This document shows positions 17,847-26,110 of a DNA stretch of 40,275 bases, piece by piece. The DNA is from Actinomycetota bacterium (lineage in GTDB: Bacteria > Actinomycetota > Humimicrobiia > Humimicrobiales > Humimicrobiaceae), in assembly GCA_016870615.1 (NCBI GenBank), contig VGAZ01000006.1:1-40275 (forward strand), in the 5' to 3' direction. The notes below the pieces were generated by a model. The model had not been told where the DNA came from, did no database searches, and worked only from the letters and a program-made list of their open reading frames with translations. A program made the translations under genes and the position numbers. Each line of letters opens with the position of its first letter. Position 1 is the stretch's first letter.

Positions 17847-19025
17847 ATGCTGAAAGCAAATCTGCGAAATAAAAGATTTACAAGAATTGATATAAACCTG
17901 TCTTATTTATCAAACAATGTAGCAGTATTAAAATCATGCCTTAAAAACCCTTCCACAAAAATAATGGCAGTTGTAAAGTCAAATGCATACGGGCATGGAG
18001 TTATTGAAGTATCCAAACACCTTGTAAAGAATAAAATAAATGCGCTTGGAGTAGCTCTTGCAGAGGACGGTATACGCTTAAGGAAAGCAGGCATAAAGGT
18101 GCCGATATATATTCTTGGCGAACCTCCAATGGAAATTGTTGCCGATGCAATTAAGTATGATTTCACTCTCTGCCTCAATTCCTTTACTAAAGCGGATGCA
18201 GTCTCCCAAAAAGGAGCCAAATTCGGTAAAAAAGTTGCCGTGCATTTAAAAGTTGATACAGGCATGAACAGGGTCGGTATAAATTACAGGGATGCGGTCC
18301 AGGCAATTTCAGCAATAAAAGAGCTTAAAGGTATAAAAGCAGATGGAATTTTTACGCATTTTTCATGCGCAGGCGATGCTGAACAGGATTATACAAATAT
18401 GCAGTATAAAAGATTTACTGACATTTTAAAAAGCCTTGAAAACATGAGTATCAGGTTTAAAACAGTTCATTGCGCCAATAGCGCAGCCTTTTTAAGGGAC
18501 AACAAATATCATTTCGATATGGCAAGGATAGGAATTGCCCTTTACGGTCTCAGCCCTTTTGCTCCGGAAAGCCTCAAATCCCTTAACGATGATGCTGCCG
18601 GTGCACTTAACAGGCTAAAGCCAATTCTCAGCCTTAAATCAAAAATATCTTTTGTAAAAAAAGTGCCCGCCGGTGAAAGCATTTCCTATGGCGCATCTTT
18701 TAAGACTTTGCGCAATTCTTTAATTGCTACTGTGCCGATTGGCTATGCTGATGGCTATTCAAGGCTGCTTTCAAATAAAGCGGGAGTACTTATAAACGGC
18801 GCCATAGCTCCTGTTGCAGGAAATGTTACGATGGACCAGCTAATGATTGATGTGACTGACATTCCTGAAAAAAGCAGCATTGCAGAGGGTACAGAAGTTA
18901 CTCTAATTGGAAATTCAACATTCAGGCAAATAAGCGCAGATTACCTGGCATCGCTTATGGGTACCATAAACTATGAAATACTCTGCATGCTTAAAGACAG
19001 GATACCAAGAGTATATATATGTTAA
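17847..19025 (+). CDS. alr: Alanine racemase
   Basis: Supplies D-alanine for peptidoglycan. 392 residues. PLP lysine K44 in AVVKSNAYGHG; the opposite-face catalytic tyrosine is Y281 in ISYGASF; GVFTHF-type GIFTHFSCAGDA and MARIGIALYGLSP also match the family. The C-terminal beta domain has GNVTMDQLMIDVTD. ATG with no clear Shine-Dalgarno 12 bases after the CBS gene. The tsaE/tsaB genes that often follow alr are not here. Confidence 0.95.
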   Translation: MLKANLRNKRFTRIDINLSYLSNNVAVLKSCLKNPSTKIMAVVKSNAYGHGVIEVSKHLVKNKINALGVALAEDGIRLRKAGIKVPIYILGEPPMEIVADAIKYDFTLCLNSFTKADAVSQKGAKFGKKVAVHLKVDTGMNRVGINYRDAVQAISAIKELKGIKADGIFTHFSCAGDAEQDYTNMQYKRFTDILKSLENMSIRFKTVHCANSAAFLRDNKYHFDMARIGIALYGLSPFAPESLKSLNDDAAGALNRLKPILSLKSKISFVKKVPAGESISYGASFKTLRNSLIATVPIGYADGYSRLLSNKAGVLINGAIAPVAGNVTMDQLMIDVTDIPEKSSIAEGTEVTLIGNSTFRQISADYLASLMGTINYEILCMLKDRIPRVYIC

Positions 19026-19092
19026 AAATACAAGGCGATAATTAGCTTAGATTTAAAGAAAAAATTAGTATTTTGAAACAAGGGGGATTTTT

Positions 19093-19683
19093 ATGAAAGT
19101 AATTGCTTTAAACGGCAGCCCAAAAGCCAAAGGCAATACATCAGTTGCGCTCGGTATTATATGCGCTGAACTGCAAAACAATGGTATTGAAACTGAAATT
19201 TTGCAAGTTGGCGGTAAAATATACAATCCCTGTAAGGTCTGCATGAAGTGCAGGAAGGAAAAAGACGGATACTGCCATGGTTATACAAATGACAGTGAAG
19301 ATGTTTTAAACCAGTACCTTGAAAAGATTTATAGCGCCCAGGGGCTTGTAATAGGATCCCCCGTTTATTTTGGTTCAATAACACCGGAAGTAAAGTCATT
19401 TATTGACCGTGCAGGCTACTGCTCAAGGGGAGGCAGCGGCAATCTTATTAAAAGAAAGGTTTGCGCGCCGGTTGCAGTTGTCAGGCGCCACGGGGCAAAT
19501 GAAACTATTGCCCAGATCACAAATTTTTTTGCCCTTGGAGAAGCTATTGTTCCGTATTCCAGCTACTGGAATTTTGCAATTGGAAGGGAACCGGGTGAGA
19601 TTTTAAATGATGCGGAGGGTGTGGGCACTTTAAAAACACTTGGTGAAAATATGGCATGGCTTTTAAAGAAGCTTTATGAATAA
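19093..19683 (+). CDS. Flavodoxin-fold NAD(P)H-dependent FMN reductase / iron-sulfur flavoprotein-like
   Basis: 196 residues. The N terminus has the FMN-phosphate loop (LNGSPKAKGNTS, 6-17). It then has a compact cysteine cluster C47-x2-C50-x2-C53-x7-C61, which resembles the 4Fe-4S motif of archaeal-type iron-sulfur flavoproteins (Isf), and the flavin-contact GLVIGSPVYFGSITPEVK segment. Probably an electron carrier or reductase in the cytoplasm. ATG with AAGGGGG upstream. It is a single gene between alr and a small membrane protein; partner unknown. Confidence 0.82.
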   Translation: MKVIALNGSPKAKGNTSVALGIICAELQNNGIETEILQVGGKIYNPCKVCMKCRKEKDGYCHGYTNDSEDVLNQYLEKIYSAQGLVIGSPVYFGSITPEVKSFIDRAGYCSRGGSGNLIKRKVCAPVAVVRRHGANETIAQITNFFALGEAIVPYSSYWNFAIGREPGEILNDAEGVGTLKTLGENMAWLLKKLYE

Positions 19684-19842
19684 TACAGGCCTGGACTTTT
19701 ATTATTTGTATTTAAAAATCAAATCAGAGCGCTCCGCATTTCTGGATATCATTGAGTGAATCTGTTAGTATATAATAAAAATGTGAAGGCTTTATTTTAA
19801 TATTAAAATTTAAAGGCAAACTTGCAAGAAATAAAAAGACTC

Positions 19843-19862
19843 AAGGGGACAGTTCCTTTTTT
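19843..19862 (+). repeat. Short near-palindromic GGGGACAGTTCC motif
   Basis: The stretch AAGGGGACAGTTCCTTTT is nearly self-complementary. Similar GGGGACAG-TCC motifs are known from scattered REP-like sequences in many genomes. Read in the frame of the following gene it gives KGTVPFF, a typical false N-terminal extension, which is one reason to prefer a later start for that gene. Only one copy is seen in this window. Confidence 0.4.
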
Positions 19863-19908
19863 CATGCAATTTTATGCCTTGGACAAAGTGAAAGGAAAAG
19901 TTATTAAA

Positions 19909-20298
19909 ATGAAAACTGAAAAGCTAAAAATAAAAAAAAGGCCGGGATTTTTACTATTATTTGCAGCTGCAGCACTGATGTTTCTTTTATTTTCTCTTTC
20001 TTCATGCAGTGAAGAAACTGCAGCAGCTACAGGGGTAACTGCAATTGCCGGTTTTGCGGGCCTTTATATCTGCATTATAGCAATAGCCTGGCTTGCAGGA
20101 ATTTTCTTTTTTGTCGTATGGATAATTATGCTTGTTGACTGCGCAAAAAGGGAAAATGAAGATTTTCCTGATGCAAACCCGAATTCAAAGATGATGTGGA
20201 TACTCATAATTGTTCTTGCAGGCGGAATCGGGGCAATAATATATTATTTTATTGTAATGCGCAAAATGCCAAAAAAGAAAGAGATTACAAAAGCTTAG
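19909..20298 (+). CDS. Small membrane protein with PLDc_N-like domain
   Basis: 129 residues from ATG 19909, which has AAAGGAAAAG upstream; the open frame extends to a TTG at 19822 but that part covers a repeat-like motif. The protein has a hydrophobic N terminus ending LLFSLSSCSEE, which may be a lipobox, then two more membrane segments around VWIIMLVDCAKRENEDF and WILIIVLAGGIGAIIYYFIVMRK. The aspartate-basic turn followed by a GAIIYY helix resembles the PLDc_N module (stand-alone phospholipase-N-like membrane domain) whose function is unknown. Confidence 0.65.
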   Translation: MKTEKLKIKKRPGFLLLFAAAALMFLLFSLSSCSEETAAATGVTAIAGFAGLYICIIAIAWLAGIFFFVVWIIMLVDCAKRENEDFPDANPNSKMMWILIIVLAGGIGAIIYYFIVMRKMPKKKEITKA

Positions 20299-20417
20299 CT
20301 TCCTGTAAAAAGCAATAAAACCAGACTGTGCATGCAATAGTTTCTAAAAAAAGCGCCCTGGCTAAAAGCATTTTGCCAAATATGGCTTGTTAAAAGGAAA
20401 TGTTCCCGTTTAAAGAG

Positions 20418-20633
20418 TCATTCTTCCAGGTCAAAGTCATTCTCCTGGTTTTTGTTAGTAAATTCAGATATTGTTTCCATTAAAGTTTCAGGAATGATTT
20501 TTTTTGTTTTAAGAACATTTAAAACATTTTTAAAGCCGACTTTTTTGACAATGTATCCTGCCACCGCACCGACTGCCGCCCCGCCAAGTACATAATAAAC
20601 TAATGTTTTATCAATCTTTTTGTCACTGTCCAT
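20418..20633 (-). CDS. Hypothetical small membrane protein
   Basis: 71 residues. A very good ribosome site (CAGGAGGGC on the minus strand) precedes the ATG. One glycine-rich membrane helix (VYYVLGGAAVGAVAGYIVKK, GxxxGxxxG spacing), then an amphipathic segment and an acidic tail (ENDFDLEE). Not recognised. It is convergent with the PLDc_N-like gene and divergent from the YhhQ gene. Plausibly a real gene because of its ribosome site and composition. Confidence 0.6.
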   Translation of the reverse strand: MDSDKKIDKTLVYYVLGGAAVGAVAGYIVKKVGFKNVLNVLKTKKIIPETLMETISEFTNKNQENDFDLEE

Positions 20634-20759
20634 AATTTAGCCCTCCTGAAAAAATTCATTTAAAATATATATAATGATAAAAATATTTCCAATGTTTATA
20701 GTATTATTATACTAAATATAAAATCTATTAAAAAGGGCAGCTTAAATCAGAGGTTAATT

Positions 20760-21473
20760 ATGCATGTAAAAGAAAACGAAAGTTTAAAAAACACGCAGGG
20801 AAGGCAGGATTACAGGTATATCAGTCTTATCACCGGACTTTTTGTAGCCGTGCTGCTTATATCAAATATCGCCTCGACAAAAATTGTGCAAATCTGGAAA
20901 TTCACTTTTGACGGCGGGACAATATTGTTTCCTCTTTCATATATATTCGGGGATATACTGACTGAAGTTTATGGGTACAAAACGGGAAGAAAAGTAATTT
21001 GGATAGGATTTATGTCTGCAGCTTTAATGTCTGCAACCCTGGGAATAATCGGCCTTATAAAACCTGCTCCCGGCTGGGAGATGCAGGATGCTTATATGAA
21101 AATACTGGGCCAGACGCCAAGAATAGTCACCGCGTCCCTTATAGCGTATTTTGCAGGGGAGTTCTCCAATTCATTTATTCTTGCAAAAATGAAAATACTT
21201 ACGCAGGGCAGGCATTTGTGGACAAGGACAATAGGCTCAACAATAGTGGGCCAGGGGCTTGACACAGCATTATTTGTATTAATTGCATTTGCAGGCCTTT
21301 ACAGCTGGAATCTTGTATTTCTTATAATAATTTCTAACTATATTTTCAAAGTTGGCTTTGAAATAGTACTGACTCCAGCCACTTACCAGGTGGTAAAATT
21401 TCTTAAAAGACATGAGAAAACAGATTACTATGATACAAGTACAAACTTCAGCCCATTCCGGTTTTTTGATTAA
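20760..21473 (+). CDS. yhhQ: Queuosine precursor transporter, YhhQ/VUT family
   Basis: Integral membrane protein of 237 residues with about six hydrophobic segments. Family marks are LLISNIASTKIVQIWKFTFDGG, FPLSYIFGDILTEVYGYKTGR and FSNSFILAKMKILTQGRHLW followed by TIGSTIVGQGLDT. Members take up preQ0/preQ1 or queuine for queuosine tRNA modification. No preQ1 riboswitch is evident in the 126-base upstream region. ATG with AGAGGT upstream. The queuosine synthesis genes are not in this window, consistent with salvage. Confidence 0.9.
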   Translation: MHVKENESLKNTQGRQDYRYISLITGLFVAVLLISNIASTKIVQIWKFTFDGGTILFPLSYIFGDILTEVYGYKTGRKVIWIGFMSAALMSATLGIIGLIKPAPGWEMQDAYMKILGQTPRIVTASLIAYFAGEFSNSFILAKMKILTQGRHLWTRTIGSTIVGQGLDTALFVLIAFAGLYSWNLVFLIIISNYIFKVGFEIVLTPATYQVVKFLKRHEKTDYYDTSTNFSPFRFFD

Positions 21474-21502
21474 AATAATGAAAACAATAGCGCCGGTTTT
21501 TT

Positions 21503-22405
21503 TCAGTCTTCTTCATATGGGTTAGGATACCTGAAATGCTCTACTATTGTGTATTCCAGCAGTTTATCAATTTCGCTTACTTTGCCAAGGTCCTTTGATA
21601 TCATTATTACAAGAGGGACTCCACGCTCATTTGTCCTTGATGAAATAAAACCTCCAAGGTCCTGGTAAGGATTATCAGGGTCAAACTGGAAATATACAAT
21701 ATCGCCGGGCTGCCATTGTATATCTTTATTGTCAAGGTTAAATTCAATCTCAAGCTCAAGAGCATTTCTTTTGAAGAATTTTTCCTGGAAAAAAACATCC
21801 CTGAAGTCTATATGCTTGATTGGGGCTTTCCTGTTTTTTATATCAAGGGGGTAGTCCTCCTTGTGATTTATCATATCTTCATAAATAAGTTCCATAAGGT
21901 CAAAGCCTGCATCTTTTAACACCATTGATATTACATCTGTTGAGATCCATATATTTTCAGAGGGATATCCTGTTTCAGGATATACTTTATACCCGTATTC
22001 TATATCTTCTTCAAGTAGAGCCATGAGCCGAAGAATTATTTTTTTCTGCACCTCATTTAATTCATAAGCCCCCGAGTTTTGGGCAGTTGTCTCTTCAGTT
22101 TCTTTATCTTCAGCAACTATTGTTTCAACAGTGCTTTCAAGCGGCTCCTTCTTAATGGATGATTCTGTTTCAGCCTCCGCCACTGCAGTTTCACTTTCAG
22201 GTGGAACATATGGAGAATTAATAATAAATTCTGAAACAGGCAAGGGTTTGGAGTATACAAATAAATTCTCAGGTATTTTTATTATTATATCCCTGTAATT
22301 TGAGTACAGCACCCAGACCTGTACAGCAGAAAGAATTATAACGGCAAATACAAGTACTTTAAAACCCTGGCTTTTCCTTATGTGTATTTTTTTTACTTTT
22401 TCCAT
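21503..22405 (-). CDS. Membrane-anchored DUF1287 family protein
   Basis: 300 residues. Basic N terminus, one membrane segment (about 15-36), then an acidic/threonine-rich linker (about 60-115) and a C-terminal domain resembling DUF1287 (YijF-like): TDVISMVLKDAGFDLMELIYEDM, the DIKNRKAPIKHIDFR segment, WQPGDIVYFQFD and a following strand. DUF1287 proteins share features with NlpC/P60-like folds but have no assigned reaction; the domain is placed outside the membrane here. It faces the YhhQ gene convergently, 29 bases apart. Confidence 0.72.
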   Translation of the reverse strand: MEKVKKIHIRKSQGFKVLVFAVIILSAVQVWVLYSNYRDIIIKIPENLFVYSKPLPVSEFIINSPYVPPESETAVAEAETESSIKKEPLESTVETIVAEDKETEETTAQNSGAYELNEVQKKIILRLMALLEEDIEYGYKVYPETGYPSENIWISTDVISMVLKDAGFDLMELIYEDMINHKEDYPLDIKNRKAPIKHIDFRDVFFQEKFFKRNALELEIEFNLDNKDIQWQPGDIVYFQFDPDNPYQDLGGFISSRTNERGVPLVIMISKDLGKVSEIDKLLEYTIVEHFRYPNPYEED

Positions 22406-22586
22406 ATATTTTTAAATTTTTATTTTTTATTTTAACCTGCAGTATACGTCGTTTTGCCAGAATAATAAAACCGCAGCTTAGAAAAGGTTTCAATTATAAT
22501 CACTGGCTTAACTATAATATATTAAAATAGCCTAAAAATAAAATCAAATCAGCCAGCTCAATAAAAAAACAGCGAAGTTTTTAAGC

Positions 22587-22614
22587 TTTACATTTAATTA
22601 TTCTTATATATACT
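22587..22614 (+). promoter_or_regulatory. Candidate sigma-70 promoter for iorA
   Basis: TTTACA (22587-22592), 16-base spacer, TATACT (22609-22614), about 60 bases before iorA in the 268-base gap 22406-22673. The gap is very AT-rich, so chance matches are likely; nothing else was identified in it. Confidence 0.35.
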
Positions 22615-22673
22615 ATATAACTTAATTTACAAAAATTTTACAAAATAATTCATATTTAAACCGGCAAAAAATA

Positions 22674-24590
22674 TTGGCAGATAAATTGGAAAACAAGAAA
22701 AATTTCATGCTTTTGACAGGAAATGAAGCCATAGCAAGAGCTGCTTATGAAGCCGGGGTCAGCGTTGCTACCGCTTATCCTGGAACGCCTTCCACTGAAA
22801 TCCTTGAAAACATATCAAAATATAAAAGTATTTACTGCCAGTGGTCTGTAAATGAAAAAGTGGCGCTTGAAGTTGCATCAGGTGCCAGTATTGCAGGTTC
22901 CAGAACCCTTGTTGCAATGAAACATGTCGGTTTAAATGTTGCAGCCGATCCGTTCATGACACTTTCATATACAGGAGTTACCGGGGGCCTGGTAATAATT
23001 AATGCAGACGACCCCTTTATGCACAGCTCCCAGAATGAACAGGATAACAGGTTTTATGCAAAATTTGCAAAAGTGCCGCTCCTTGAGCCTTCTGACAGCC
23101 AGGAGGCACTGGATATGGTAAAAGACGCATTTGATATAAGCGAAAGGTTTGACACACCGGTATTGGTAAGGACAACCACAAGGATTTCGCATTCCCGTTC
23201 ACTTGTAAATATTAATCCTGTAACTGAGGTTACTCCAGTAAAATATGTAAAAAATGCACAGAAATTTGTAATGATACCAGCATATGGCAGGCAAAGGCAT
23301 CATTTTGTCCTTGAAAGATGGGAAAAACTGCAAAAACTGTCTGAACTGGATATTTACCACAGGGTGCATGAACCGGAAGGCAGCAGAAAAAACAAAACTT
23401 TATTTAAGCATACGGGCATAATCACCTCAGGTGTTTCATTCCAGTACGCAAGGGAAGTTTTTGATAATATTGCTATACTTAAGCTTAATATGACAAACCC
23501 GGTATGCAAAGGCGCCATTGCTTCTTTTACTGAGGGTAAAAAGCTTATAATTGTTATAGAAGAACTAGAGCCATTTCTTGAAGAACATATCCGCCTTTTA
23601 AATCTTAAGGCAGATATTGCGGGCAAGGAGTTTTTTCCTGCATATGGGGAACTTGGCACACGGGCCCTTGAAGAAGCTTACAGCAGGCTATTTGGAAGGG
23701 AAGTTTACACGTCAAATGCTGAAAGGGGCAAAGCGGGGCAGAGATTACATTCTTCAGATACAGGTTCCGCTGCTGATTTAAAAACAGGAAATTTTTCTGA
23801 TGATGGAATTAATGATAAGTCCTGTGAAATAAGCAGCATTATCAATGAGCTACCCCCAAGGCCGCCCGTTCTTTGTGCCGGATGTCCTCACAGATCGGTT
23901 TTTTATATTTTAAAGAAGCTCAAAGCTGTTGTTATGGGTGATATCGGCTGCTACACTCTTTCTGTGCTTCCTCCCCTTAACAGCCTTGACAGCTGTTTAT
24001 GTATGGGTGCAGGAATAGGGCAGGCGCTCGGTATGGAAAAAGCCAATCCTGAATTTAAAAACAGGGTTGTTTCTGTAATAGGGGACTCAACATTTTTCCA
24101 TTCAGGAATTACCGCAACAATTGACAATGCGTATAACAATGGTACAAATCTTATAATTGTCCTGGATAATGCCACTACTGCCATGACAGGGCACCAGGAC
24201 CACCCTGGAACAGGCAAAACTCTCGGGGGTGACAGCACAATATGTTTAAAACCCGAGGATTTTGCAGAAGCTGCAGGCATAAAGAATATACAGGTTGTTG
24301 ATCCCTACAAGCTGAGAAAGCTTGAAGCAGTTATCAAGCAGGAGCTTGCAAGAGATGAAATGTCTTTTATTGTTTGCAGGAGAATATGTGTTTTAATTGA
24401 AAAAGAAAAAGAGCTCCCGGTCGCATATATTGACCAGCATAACTGCAGGGAGTGCGGCCAGTGCCTTAAATTCGGATGCCCTGCAATTGAGCTTAAGGAC
24501 GGAAAATATTCAATTAACAGCATACTCTGCACTGGCTGCGGAGTCTGTGTGGATATATGTAAATTTAAAGCTATAGGCACAGTAAAATAA
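22674..24590 (+). CDS. iorA: Indolepyruvate:ferredoxin oxidoreductase, alpha subunit
   Basis: With IorB, oxidises aryl pyruvates (indole-, phenyl-, hydroxyphenylpyruvate) to aryl-acetyl-CoA, CO2 and reduced ferredoxin; the reverse is possible in anaerobes. 638 residues: pyrimidine-binding domain (TGNEAIARAAYEAGVSVATAYPGTPSTE), TPP domain with CAGCPHRS, GDIGCY, GDSTFFHSG and DNATTAMTGHQDHPGTG, and a C-terminal two-cluster ferredoxin domain (C591, C594, C597, C602; C619, C622, C625, C629). TTG start without an obvious Shine-Dalgarno; an ATG at residue 12 is the alternative. IorB follows after 139 bases. Confidence 0.95.
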   Translation: MADKLENKKNFMLLTGNEAIARAAYEAGVSVATAYPGTPSTEILENISKYKSIYCQWSVNEKVALEVASGASIAGSRTLVAMKHVGLNVAADPFMTLSYTGVTGGLVIINADDPFMHSSQNEQDNRFYAKFAKVPLLEPSDSQEALDMVKDAFDISERFDTPVLVRTTTRISHSRSLVNINPVTEVTPVKYVKNAQKFVMIPAYGRQRHHFVLERWEKLQKLSELDIYHRVHEPEGSRKNKTLFKHTGIITSGVSFQYAREVFDNIAILKLNMTNPVCKGAIASFTEGKKLIIVIEELEPFLEEHIRLLNLKADIAGKEFFPAYGELGTRALEEAYSRLFGREVYTSNAERGKAGQRLHSSDTGSAADLKTGNFSDDGINDKSCEISSIINELPPRPPVLCAGCPHRSVFYILKKLKAVVMGDIGCYTLSVLPPLNSLDSCLCMGAGIGQALGMEKANPEFKNRVVSVIGDSTFFHSGITATIDNAYNNGTNLIIVLDNATTAMTGHQDHPGTGKTLGGDSTICLKPEDFAEAAGIKNIQVVDPYKLRKLEAVIKQELARDEMSFIVCRRICVLIEKEKELPVAYIDQHNCRECGQCLKFGCPAIELKDGKYSINSILCTGCGVCVDICKFKAIGTVK

Positions 24591-24729
24591 AAACAGGGCC
24601 GGTAGTAATTATAAAAAACAAAATAATTGCATGATTATAATGTAATTGCTAGGTTTTTTGTAAATTATGCATAAAATATATTATTTTAATTAAAATATTA
24701 AAAAAATATAAAATAATTAAAACATTTTT

Positions 24730-25386
24730 ATGATAAAAAACGACAATAATAACAACAATTACAAGATTAATTACCAGAGCATTGCCGGCAGTAGCAGCAG
24801 TTCTTTAAAAAATGGAGAAACGCTTTCAGTTTTGTTTACCGGTGTTGGCGGCCAGGGGATAATACTTGCAACGACTGTTCTTGCAAATGCAGCCATAAAT
24901 GCAGGATATGATGTTAAAGTATCAGAGGTTCATGGAATGGCGCAAAGAGGCGGAAGCGTGGAAGGAAGTGTAAGGATAGGCAAAAAAGTTTTTTCCCCTA
25001 CTATAAACAGTGCAGATTTTATTGTGGCGCTTGAAAAGCTTGAGGCTCTTCGTTATGCCCGGAAACTTAAAGAAGGCGGCTTTATGCTTGTAAGTGATTA
25101 CAGCATTTATCCGTCAACAGTTTTTTCAGGGGATGTATCATACCCGGAAAATGCGGAAGAGATGCTGTTTAAGTTTACTGAAAATTTCTTTTTTATAAAT
25201 GCAGTTGAAAAAGCTAAAAACCTTGGAAACACCAGGGTTTCAAATACTATTATGGTAGGGGCATTATCTTTAATGATGCCGTTTGGGCAGGATTGCTGGC
25301 TTGATGCAATAAAGGATAGCGTACCCGGAAAAGCACTGCAAATTAATATTGAAGCATTTAAATCAGGCAGGGATTTTTTAAAATAA
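24730..25386 (+). CDS. iorB: Indolepyruvate:ferredoxin oxidoreductase, beta subunit
   Basis: The gamma-type 2-oxoacid oxidoreductase domain subunit that pairs with IorA. 218 residues; the family core begins at FTGVGGQGIILA (about 36-47) and includes EVHGMAQRGGSVEGSVRIG. The first 30 residues are unusual: an asparagine run (NDNNNNNY) and a serine run (SSSSS), low complexity that the family lacks. ATG 24730 has no clear ribosome site, but no other good start codon lies between it and the core, so the extension is probably real. Confidence 0.92.
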   Translation: MIKNDNNNNNYKINYQSIAGSSSSSLKNGETLSVLFTGVGGQGIILATTVLANAAINAGYDVKVSEVHGMAQRGGSVEGSVRIGKKVFSPTINSADFIVALEKLEALRYARKLKEGGFMLVSDYSIYPSTVFSGDVSYPENAEEMLFKFTENFFFINAVEKAKNLGNTRVSNTIMVGALSLMMPFGQDCWLDAIKDSVPGKALQINIEAFKSGRDFLK

Positions 25387-25411
25387 AATATTTTTAAAGC
25401 TGGAGGTGGCA

Positions 25412-25804
25412 ATGCCTGTAAAACAACTTACAATATTTCTTGAAAACCAGGCCGGAAGGCTTGCAGAGGTAGCCAAAATATTAAAGGACGGAAATATTAA
25501 TCTTCAGGGTTTCTCTACTACAGAGGCAAGGGATTACGGGATTTTAAGGCTTGTTGTTTCTGATACCGAAAAGGCAAGGCAGATGTTAAAAGATGCGGGT
25601 TTTACTACGCATGTTGCTGAAGTTATCTGCTTTGCTGTACAGGACAGGCCGGGGGAGCTTTTCAACATACTGGAAATACTCGCAGCCCAAAAAATAAATA
25701 TAGACTATATATATGTAATTGCCGGCACAAGGCTTGTAATAAGTGTTGACGATATTGCAAAGGCTGTGGATGTTCTGGAAAAAAAAGGCATTCAGTTATG
25801 CTGA
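25412..25804 (+). CDS. Tandem ACT-domain protein
   Basis: 130 residues with two ACT domains: KQLTIFLENQAGRLAEVAKIL (5-70) and ICFAVQDRPGELFNILEIL (75-130). Stand-alone ACT pairs bind amino acids or related ligands. Next to iorAB this probably senses an aromatic amino acid or aryl acid, but the ligand is inferred. The ATG at 25412 is 5 bases after GGAGG; the GTG at 25406 overlaps the ribosome site and is rejected. Confidence 0.85.
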   Translation: MPVKQLTIFLENQAGRLAEVAKILKDGNINLQGFSTTEARDYGILRLVVSDTEKARQMLKDAGFTTHVAEVICFAVQDRPGELFNILEILAAQKINIDYIYVIAGTRLVISVDDIAKAVDVLEKKGIQLC

Positions 25805-25814
25805 TTGTTTATTT

Positions 25815-25852
25815 AGATTTTATCCCTGGCAATATTACAGGGTATAAAATCT
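25815..25852 (+). other. Stable hairpin between the ACT gene and the symporter unit
   Basis: AGATTTTATCCCTG (25815-25828) pairs with CAGGGTATAAAATCT (25838-25852) leaving one bulged base and a 9-base loop. No T-run follows, so it may be a transcript-end stabiliser, a weak terminator or a processing site. The 163-base gap 25805-25967 shows no gene. Confidence 0.5.
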
Positions 25853-25967
25853 GGCCTTATGCAGCTTAGATTTATAAATATTAGATATTATTGTTATTAG
25901 CAGGCAAGAAGTTTTTTAGTTTTTGCATTAATAATTAAATCTTTAATGATGAAAGGAGGGATTGCAG

Positions 25968-26075
25968 ATGCTTGGTTTTGCAGGTTTTTCAGTTTTTCTT
26001 GCATATATTCTATGCATAGTTTCTACTATTATCTGTATTATATACGGCGCGATAATGTGGAACAAGGACAAGTAA
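25968..26075 (+). CDS. Symporter small accessory protein
   Basis: 35 residues, nearly all one membrane helix (FAGFSVFLAYILCIVSTIIC) ending in a polar tail (MWNKDK). A strong ribosome site (AAAGGAGGG, 25953-25961) precedes the ATG. It lies 35 bases before a sodium:solute symporter. Very small hydrophobic proteins of about this size, directly upstream of SSS-family symporters, are known as symporter small accessory proteins and are likely structural partners of the transporter. Confidence 0.82.
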   Translation: MLGFAGFSVFLAYILCIVSTIICIIYGAIMWNKDK

Positions 26076-26110
26076 TTAATAAAAATGAATTATAGGAAAG
26101 GAGAAATCGA

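Noticed and set aside
19822-19908. N-terminal extension of the PLDc_N-like protein
   Set aside because: Starts at TTG without a ribosome site and crosses a repeat-like motif; ATG 19909 has a better site.
20640-20759. preQ1 riboswitch upstream of the queuosine-precursor transporter
   Set aside because: No conserved preQ1 aptamer bases were found in the AT-rich leader.
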